From NCBI GenBank assembly GCA_008477525.1, contig SPDT01000009.1:1240001-1304000 (forward strand): a stretch of DNA of 64,000 nucleotides, read 5' to 3'. Under the pieces are notes generated by a model. The model saw nothing but the letters and a program-made list of their open reading frames with translations. It did not search any database and was not told where the DNA came from. This stretch comes from Hypomyces perniciosus (lineage: Eukaryota > Ascomycota > Sordariomycetes > Hypocreales > Hypocreaceae). A program made the position numbers and the translations under genes. Positions 57,786 to 64,000 of the stretch are shown in pieces; the first letter of the stretch is position 1; each line of letters starts with the position of its first letter.

Positions 57786-60125
57786 GCTTGTACTATGCCC
57801 TTGCTGTAGTAGCTGTTTAGTGCTGTAGGAACAGGGCTTAGTGAGTAGGTATCCAGGCCGCCCCCAGGCAAGCAGCTTATTGTTCCTGTTCCTATAACCC
57901 TAGAAGGCGATTTCTGGATTCTCTATTACTATACAGTCAGGGTTGTCTATACATACAGCCTGTCTGCAGCGTTTCGACTAACATAGGGGAAATTTCGCCA
58001 GATAAAGGAAAGAATTCGAGGCTTAGGGCCTCAAGATTCAGGCACTATTATGAAAATCCCTCCTTGTAGAGGGTAAAAGCCTGAGTGTTGGCCGCTGAGC
58101 CCTCTATGAGGTCTAGCAAGTGATTCAGGGGTGGTGGGGGTGGTGGGGGTGGTCGCAAACTTTTGATACCCTACTGTAGTATAGGAATTTTTATAGGGGG
58201 GAGTTGGAATGAGGCTCTTGGTGATAAAGAACACCATGAAGAGAAATATATATAGAGCGAGTATAATAATGCAAACCGAAGCCTAGTTGCTACCTTTAAG
58301 AGATTATAATATGTATAGATAAACTATAGAGTGGAATATTGTCGGATAACATCGGTATTCGTGGCGGAAATGGGACGAGCAAGGGTGTCGCGGAACACGC
58401 GTCTGTGAGGCAGAAGACACGTCATTTTCTATGATGAAAGGGTCAGAAAGGAAACCAGCTTCAGGACAGATCAATCCAACACATCTGCCCCTTGACTATG
58501 ACTAGACTAACTGCGTTGTTGTAGTTTCCAACAACTATACTGTAATTACTCCACCGTTCTATGTATATACATAGCACTTCCATTAAGGCAAGTCTGTTAA
58601 GCCTAAAGTAAAAAAAAAAAAAATACGGCTTCTTCTGCTTGTCGATGGCCTTGGATTTTCCCAATCAAAGCAAGATTATACATGCTGGTCAGAGTGTAGG
58701 GATAGCCCGCCCAAAGCTTTGTCTTGCTAATCTCTATCACACCAATTACATTTACAATTGTACAATATAATGCCCAGTTTTTACACAAGCCGGTAACGTG
58801 TCTCTGTATGCTATGTATACATTGTTTGATGTAGATAAATACAAATGTATTAACCAGCCATTAATCAGATCATTACGATCTACGATCTACCACTAACGTG
58901 AATACCTTGCTTGGATACCACCCTGGTCTGCTGCTGTTGGAATCTACGGTTACGTAGTCAGTCTGATCACAGCACAAAAGGTAGGGTTTCATCAATTCAA
59001 CTCAATTGACCATGTTCCTTTTCTTCTTTAACTGCTTCCTGCCCAACTCTTTTATTATTAAGGAACGGAGACCTGAAATGTATTTTAATTCATCAAAGAG
59101 GTTGGCTCCCTTCCCGACCACCTTGTTTCTAGTTATCGGTCCATTTGAATACCAGTGTTATCCGGCAGCTGCCAATATAACCCAGTTCAACAATTTGTCC
59201 CTTGGGAAATTCCACCCAAGGTCACAGGTTCTGTTCACAGTAAAACAAAATATGTTTTTTAATAAGGCATTAGAGCATGTATCTTTGCTTTGGAATCCAT
59301 GCTTGTGACTAAGGCGAGTCTGTCTCTTAACCTTTATTTTATGCTAAATCGATTGGAAAAATGCAATATACTATTAAGGTAGGCGGTGACAAGATAAAGA
59401 GCTTAGAATAGTAGGCGGGTATATGTTTATTTATAGAAGTTTCTGCGCCGAATGCAGTAGGCGGTCAAACATGAAATACGTATATACCGTGTGTGAGTTT
59501 GTAGAGAATGCAGTGAACTGAAAAGGCGGCCGAAAATAGTGTGCTTAATTAGTTAGGCGGTGTAGGCAGATAGGAGTTGATGCCTGAACCTAAATTGTGG
59601 TTTTGTGAGGGAATGTCGCTTGAAGTGGGGTACTTGCCTGCCAGAATAGGCGGCATTTCCTCAAGGAGACAGATTCTTATAGCTATTTAATCCATTTCCC
59701 CGCTTATACAGTTTACTGTATAAGCTTATTAAGATCCAGGTTATTTGCAGGTAACTCCTTTATAGTATTATTTATAGTATTACTTTATATAGGTTTAGAG
59801 TTAACTGTAAGGTTAAGTGGCTATATATTATTATTAGTTACTTAGTGGGGTATCACTGGGTCTATAGTAGCGGATTATTTTATATTTACTATAATACCTT
59901 AGGTAACTTTAAAGAAATAAAAGAATTATAATAAAGTGAAAGGGTTATAGCAGTTAAGTAAAGTAGTATAGCAGTATAGTATATTGACTTTTACTTAAAC
60001 AGTTAAAAAGGTTTTCCTATTTAACCTTATATAGCCTATTTATATACTTTAAAGTGAAAGCCCAAGGATATTTATATAAAAGGCTTATATAAAGGTATAT
60101 ATATAAGTATATACCCAGGGAGGGG
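57786..60125. other. Repeat-island DNA without recognisable genes
   Basis: Contains a G-rich stretch GGGGTGGTGGGGGTGGTGGG (58129-58155 region), an A-run at 58608-58621, and AT-rich sequence from about 59.7 to 60.12 kb resembling the RIP-degraded elements. Short open frames (58461-58788 minus, 59006-59308 plus) have no domain, start context or splice signals that would support a gene. Confidence 0.4.
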
Positions 60126-60484
60126 TGTTAAAAAGGAGGGCTAAAAAGTAAGGATTTCTGTGTAACTGGGTGACCTTCCTATTCTGGCTAGACCCAGAAT
60201 TAGGCCCAACGCTAGGACCGAGTTCCCGGAGGAACTTCGGTATAAGTCAGGAAATTTCTGTTATCTTTAACAACAATTGAGCTAGGACCAGCTACCCCGC
60301 CTACCCTAGACTCAATACAATGGCCATAATGGCTATTGTGAAAAATCTGACCAAAATGGTTTCCTGTTTGTATGGCTGTGAGTCGATTTGGCCGATTTCC
60401 CATCCAAATGAATTTTGCGGAAAATAGGAATGCGGCCACGAACCCAATTCTGCCGCCGCACACCTATTATTCGGTCGGAGGACG
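60126..60484 (-). repeat. Truncated LTR, family 1, copy 5
   Basis: Starts TGTTAAAAAGGAGGG like copies 3 and 4 and follows them for about 359 bp. It leaves the alignment after TCGGTCGGAGGAC, where unrelated sequence begins. The missing 220 bp were replaced by the region leading into the family 2 LTR, so a deletion or insertion joins here. Confidence 0.8.
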
Positions 60485-60552
60485 AAGATGCTGCGGCGGA
60501 TATGCTTGCAGTATTACTCAGAGTTCTCAGTGGCCTTCTAAACAAAAGTCGT

Positions 60553-60964
60553 TAACGTATAACAATCCAGGCTAATTCCTAACAAATAAACCGAGGCGTG
60601 CAGGGTTTATGTTAGCAGAGAGGTTAAGGAGAATACTAAGCAATAGGTTGTTGTCATGATTCTGTAGAACTGGTGGGTTTAGGTGAATATTGTATTGTGT
60701 GAATACTGTTGTTAACGACTGTCTAAGTAACTATACTAAAGATCGTGACTTATCCAGTCTTATATACAAGAAGGGTATATAATGAAGGTATCTGGATCAT
60801 GCCTGGATCACGGTTGAGTTGGATCACGATTCGTGATCCGAGTGATCCTTAGTTACAAGTGATCCAGGTGATCCTTTCTTGATTGGTTAGTCGCTCCGTC
60901 ATTCTTCCGGGGTACGTACTGCCCTGGACCCTTTATGCGACCATAAGAGGGTCGGGTCATGACA
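60553..60964. repeat. Truncated LTR, family 2, copy 2
   Basis: Aligns with about 43122-43533 (CTAATTCCTAACAA, GAGGCGTGCAGGGTTTA, AACTATACTAAA.GATCGTGA, CCAGTCTTATATACAA) and ends GTCATGACA. At the position of the CGACAAGTGCGA stem in copy 1 it carries a different palindrome, GGATCACGA/TCGTGATCC, plus further GTGATCC units. Confidence 0.7.
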
Positions 60965-61106
60965 TTATAGGAGGGAAGCTTGCTCGCAAGAAAGTAGGTA
61001 CCATTATTTCATATAAACTAAGATATATCGCTAAAAATGAATGATAGGCTAGATACAATCATTACCCTCAATTCGACGTACCCTATGCAAAACACTCTAG
61101 CCTCAC
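60965..61106. other. Short gap between LTR and NRPS stop
   Basis: Only 142 bp lie between the end of the family 2 LTR and the NRPS stop codon on the minus strand, so transposon sequence probably supplies part of the NRPS 3' untranslated region. Confidence 0.5.
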
Positions 61107-64000
61107 TTAAAGCTCTAAATTAACCTCTTCCATCAAAAACGGTGAGGATACGTCCAAACAATAAGCCAGCTTCTCTATAATCTTCATAAGGCCATCAAGC
61201 AGCCCATTGGCTACCTCCTCAGTCATGATATCAGTGCTGGTAGCGAGGCTGATACGTAAGCGGTCACCCTTTGGATAGGATATCATATACACCCTCCATG
61301 GCGCCACTTGCTCCGGATTCAGCCAGTATTGGAGTTCACATTTGGCCCCCGAAATCTCAAACTCAGGGTGTTCGTCGACATTTTGATGTTGGATAACAAA
61401 ATCGAAGTTCTGGGTTACTGGCCAATCAGTGCACTGCTCGATGATATCTTGGAAACCCATAGAATCTGCTTCTCCGAGTGCTATGAACTGTTCTTGGACA
61501 GAGCTTACTAACTCCGAGGCACAGAGGACAGACGGAACTCTCGCCCGTACAGGGACGATATTAACGCACGGTCCTACTATGTGGCCCACATCCCGAATGG
61601 AAGAATTTCGACCGGCAACCAGGTGGCCGTACACGACATCACTTTGCCCAGTGAGACGCGATAGAAGTATAGCCCATGCGATATTGACGAGGGTTGCAGA
61701 GGTAGTTTTGGCGCGAAGCTGTGGCAAGTTTGTTTCTGCTTGGGTCAGGGTGCCCTTAGGCAAGGACTTCAGAAGGCCCTGTGGACGAAATTTTGACTGA
61801 ATGGACTGAATAGTTGCGGGAGATGACCCTCGTAGCAATTCTCGCCAGTACTTAATTGATTCATCACGGCGAAGATGAGCATAGGAGATGAATAGTGAGA
61901 AGTCTGCCATATCCGGAAGTGGCGTCTCGTTGTAACCAGCGATGAGTGACTCAAAAATTAGGGGCAGACAAATGCCGTCATATTGTGCGTGCGACATACG
62001 GATGACAAATCGATTGCCTTGAGTCTGGTGTTTTAAAAGCATAAATGCTAGGGGGGGCTGAGTTGGTGCCAATTCCCGTGTATCCCTGGCGCAGAAGTTG
62101 TGGAAAGATTGATTAAGATCTTCATTTACATCGACAGTGTAAAGAAGAGGTCCATTGAGTTGATGGAGAATGACCTGCCAGAACTTTCCTGAGAGATGCA
62201 AAAAACATGAGCGGAAAAGAGGGAACCTCTCAGTCGCCATGTTACAACTCTTCTCAAGGCGCGGGAGATCCACATGATCACCAAGATCAAGGTAGAAGTA
62301 GTTGCAGATTTGTTCGCTCTTAATGCCTCTAACCACGCACTCCTCTTGGAAGTTTGTAAGAGGTAAAATATCTTCAATTTCTCTGGCACTGACATCAATG
62401 CCGAGGGATTCAACCTCTTGAAGAAGAGCTGTCTTGGTGGCAGAATCAACAATATGTTGTAAAAAGCCTTGGTCGACTTGCTTGGCTTTTAAGCTCTTCA
62501 AGGAGGTCAGTTTCGCAATTGTGTCATGTCGGAAAATGTCAGCCACCGACAGATTAAAGGCGACCTTGCGAGCCCGAGCCACAACATTCATTGCCATAAT
62601 CGAGTTGCCCCCAAGGAGGAAGAAACTGTCATCTAGCCCGATCGTGGCGGCATCGATTTCAAGCACTTGGGCCCATATCATTTGCATTGTTTGCTCAATT
62701 TCCGTTGTCGGTTGCTGTGATATTTTTCGCTCTGCTCTTCTAGATTGGATTCTCTTCGCGAGTGCTACACGATCGACTTTGCCATTGGCATTAACGGGGA
62801 TTGTATCCAGGACAGTAATTAGCTGAGGGATCATGTATGAAGGGAATTGTGACTGGAGCATTTTGTGAAGGTCTTGTCGAATTATCTCCTCCCTTAAAGG
62901 TCTACTGTTGGTATCGTTTGATTTGTTGACATCATCTGACTCTTTCTCTAGTTTAGTTTTGTTTTGGCCGTTATTCTCACCGATCGTGATAAAGCCGGCA
63001 AGTTGTGGTTCTTGGTCGTCTCCCTGTTGCAAAACAACTACTGAATCTGTAACAGATTCATGAGTCCGTAGCGCGCTTTCAATCTCTCCCAGCTCAACTC
63101 GATGGCCTCGAATCTTGACTTGTCCATCGATTCGACCGAAAAATTCGATTTGACCGTCCACCGGTCGCCAGCGCACGTAATCGCCTGTTCGATATGCCTT
63201 GTGTTCTTTACCACCAATATCTACCGTAACAAACCGGTCAATGTCACGCTGAGGGTCAGTATATCCTCTCGCCAAACCGTCTCCAGTGACTACAAGCTCT
63301 CCGACCACACCAAGAGGAACAATACGTTGCATTTTATCCATCACATAGGCGCCTGAATTGCTAATTGATTTGCCGATAGGGACTCCGTTGACACATTGTT
63401 CATCTTTTTGAAGGGAGTACAGTGTGCTTATAACTGCGTTTTCAGTTGGTCCATACGCATTGATGATGTCGCCTTTGATAAGGCCCCGCCCAGTAAACAG
63501 GTCTTGTGCATCAGCCCGATCGCCTGCCACATAAAGAGAATCCAATAGACCAATAGTAGCAGGAGATTCCAGAAGCAGCTGTTTGAGTAGAACTGGTGTG
63601 AACATGGCAGTTTGAATCTTCTCGTGGGTAAAAGCTGTACCCATAGCTGAATAGTCTAACAGAGTTGCATAGTCGATACAGATCAATTTTCCGCCATTCA
63701 ATAGCGTGGAGTAAATCTCCCATGCTGCAACATCGAAAGCAATACTCGTTATGTGGGCGGTGATCGGAGCGGAAGATAGATGCTGTGCTATATTGCTTTG
63801 CTTCACGAGACGTACAATGCCTCGATGTTCGACCATTACACCCTTGGGTTGGCCTGTAGAGCCTGAGGTAAATGTAACGTAAGCTAGGTTATCAGCGGAA
63901 GGTGCAATAGCTATTAAAGGCTGTTCGAGGGCAGTGTGATTTTGTGAGTTCTTATCTAGAATCTCTTCAATGCGAATGAATTCAACATCCTCTAGTTGGA
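61107..64000 (-). CDS. Nonribosomal peptide synthetase, C-terminal A-T-C module (5' end beyond the window)
   Basis: The frame is open from the window edge to TAA at 61107. In order: an adenylation domain (FTSGSTGQPKGV at about 63860, FDVAAWEIYSTLLNGG, INAYGPTEN, YRTGDYVRWRPVDGQIEFFGR, KIRGHRVELGEIE, VNANGKVDR), a carrier domain (DDSFFLLGGNSIMAMN with the phosphopantetheine Ser) and a condensation domain (LPLTNFQEE, SHAQYDG, VIQHQNVDE). The condensation motif has Ser-His instead of His-His, as in many fungal terminal condensation domains that release or cyclise the product. No thioesterase or reductase follows. Reading the specificity positions by alignment to PheA gives D-V-W-M-Y-A-A-V-I-K; the leading Asp implies an alpha-amino acid, perhaps aromatic or large hydrophobic. 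The size of the whole protein is unknown. Confidence 0.93.
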   Translation of the reverse strand, partial: QLEDVEFIRIEEILDKNSQNHTALEQPLIAIAPSADNLAYVTFTSGSTGQPKGVMVEHRGIVRLVKQSNIAQHLSSAPITAHITSIAFDVAAWEIYSTLLNGGKLICIDYATLLDYSAMGTAFTHEKIQTAMFTPVLLKQLLLESPATIGLLDSLYVAGDRADAQDLFTGRGLIKGDIINAYGPTENAVISTLYSLQKDEQCVNGVPIGKSISNSGAYVMDKMQRIVPLGVVGELVVTGDGLARGYTDPQRDIDRFVTVDIGGKEHKAYRTGDYVRWRPVDGQIEFFGRIDGQVKIRGHRVELGEIESALRTHESVTDSVVVLQQGDDQEPQLAGFITIGENNGQNKTKLEKESDDVNKSNDTNSRPLREEIIRQDLHKMLQSQFPSYMIPQLITVLDTIPVNANGKVDRVALAKRIQSRRAERKISQQPTTEIEQTMQMIWAQVLEIDAATIGLDDSFFLLGGNSIMAMNVVARARKVAFNLSVADIFRHDTIAKLTSLKSLKAKQVDQGFLQHIVDSATKTALLQEVESLGIDVSAREIEDILPLTNFQEECVVRGIKSEQICNYFYLDLGDHVDLPRLEKSCNMATERFPLFRSCFLHLSGKFWQVILHQLNGPLLYTVDVNEDLNQSFHNFCARDTRELAPTQPPLAFMLLKHQTQGNRFVIRMSHAQYDGICLPLIFESLIAGYNETPLPDMADFSLFISYAHLRRDESIKYWRELLRGSSPATIQSIQSKFRPQGLLKSLPKGTLTQAETNLPQLRAKTTSATLVNIAWAILLSRLTGQSDVVYGHLVAGRNSSIRDVGHIVGPCVNIVPVRARVPSVLCASELVSSVQEQFIALGEADSMGFQDIIEQCTDWPVTQNFDFVIQHQNVDEHPEFEISGAKCELQYWLNPEQVAPWRVYMISYPKGDRLRISLATSTDIMTEEVANGLLDGLMKIIEKLAYCLDVSSPFLMEEVNLEL

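Noticed and set aside
58129..58155. G-rich tract as a four-stranded G-quadruplex
   Set aside because: Only three runs of four or five G are present, separated by TGGT; the fourth long run is missing, so it is suggestive only.
24180..61000. Possibility that the island is a Starship-type giant element
   Set aside because: No DUF3435 tyrosine-recombinase captain could be recognised and no common terminal repeats bound the region; nested ordinary transposons explain what is visible.
1..64000. CRISPR arrays, rRNA or tRNA genes
   Set aside because: No spaced identical repeats, rRNA segments or cloverleaf-capable tRNA sequence was recognised by eye; the genome is eukaryotic, so CRISPR is not expected.

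Overview
The window reads as genomic DNA of a filamentous ascomycete (Pezizomycotina, probably Aspergillus/Penicillium-like). Genes carry short introns with GTAAGT-type donors and CTAAC-type branch points. The gene content includes a Zn2Cys6 regulator, a LaeA-like methyltransferase and an NRPS. The repeats show RIP-like decay (C to T, extreme TpA richness). No species can be named from sequence alone.

Left part (1.6-23.9 kb): nine intact, intron-containing genes that look like much or all of a specialised-metabolite locus. They are a fused aminodeoxychorismate (PABA) synthase (-), a C2H2 + Zn2Cys6 transcription factor (+), a conserved-looking protein of unknown function (-), a LaeA-like SAM methyltransferase (+), a class II DAHP synthase (-), a 2-oxoglutarate/Fe(II) oxygenase (-), an acyl-CoA/aryl-CoA ligase (+), an Asp-rich unknown protein (-) and a zinc alcohol dehydrogenase (-). 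Two enzymes supply the shikimate/aminochorismate branch (DAHP synthase at its entry, ADC synthase at the branch point) and sit beside an acid-activating ligase, an oxygenase, a methyltransferase and a dehydrogenase. This suggests a pathway built on 4-aminobenzoate or another 4-amino-4-deoxychorismate product; that product is inference. The ADC synthase could instead be the housekeeping folate gene.

Middle (about 24.2-61 kb): a repeat island with no intact host gene recognised. It holds two direct copies (about 10 kb apart) of a long, extremely AT-rich, RIP-degraded element. It also holds four full-length copies and one truncated copy of a 581-bp LTR, three of them solo LTRs with perfect 5-bp target duplications, and an 851-bp LTR of a second family with a truncated relative. 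Several Tad/I-like LINE remnants of different age are present, plus TIR-like ends, minisatellites and purine-rich tracts. A GC-rich 1,813-codon single reading frame is interrupted only by seven TAG/TAA codons, each explicable by one CpA to TpA change. Its protein starts with an AT-hook-like GRPRK motif and I do not recognise it.

Right end (61.1-64.0 kb): the C-terminal module (A-T-C) of a nonribosomal peptide synthetase on the minus strand, running off the window. Only 142 bp separate its stop codon from the last LTR. Whether it belongs with the left-hand cluster or to a separate locus cannot be decided here.
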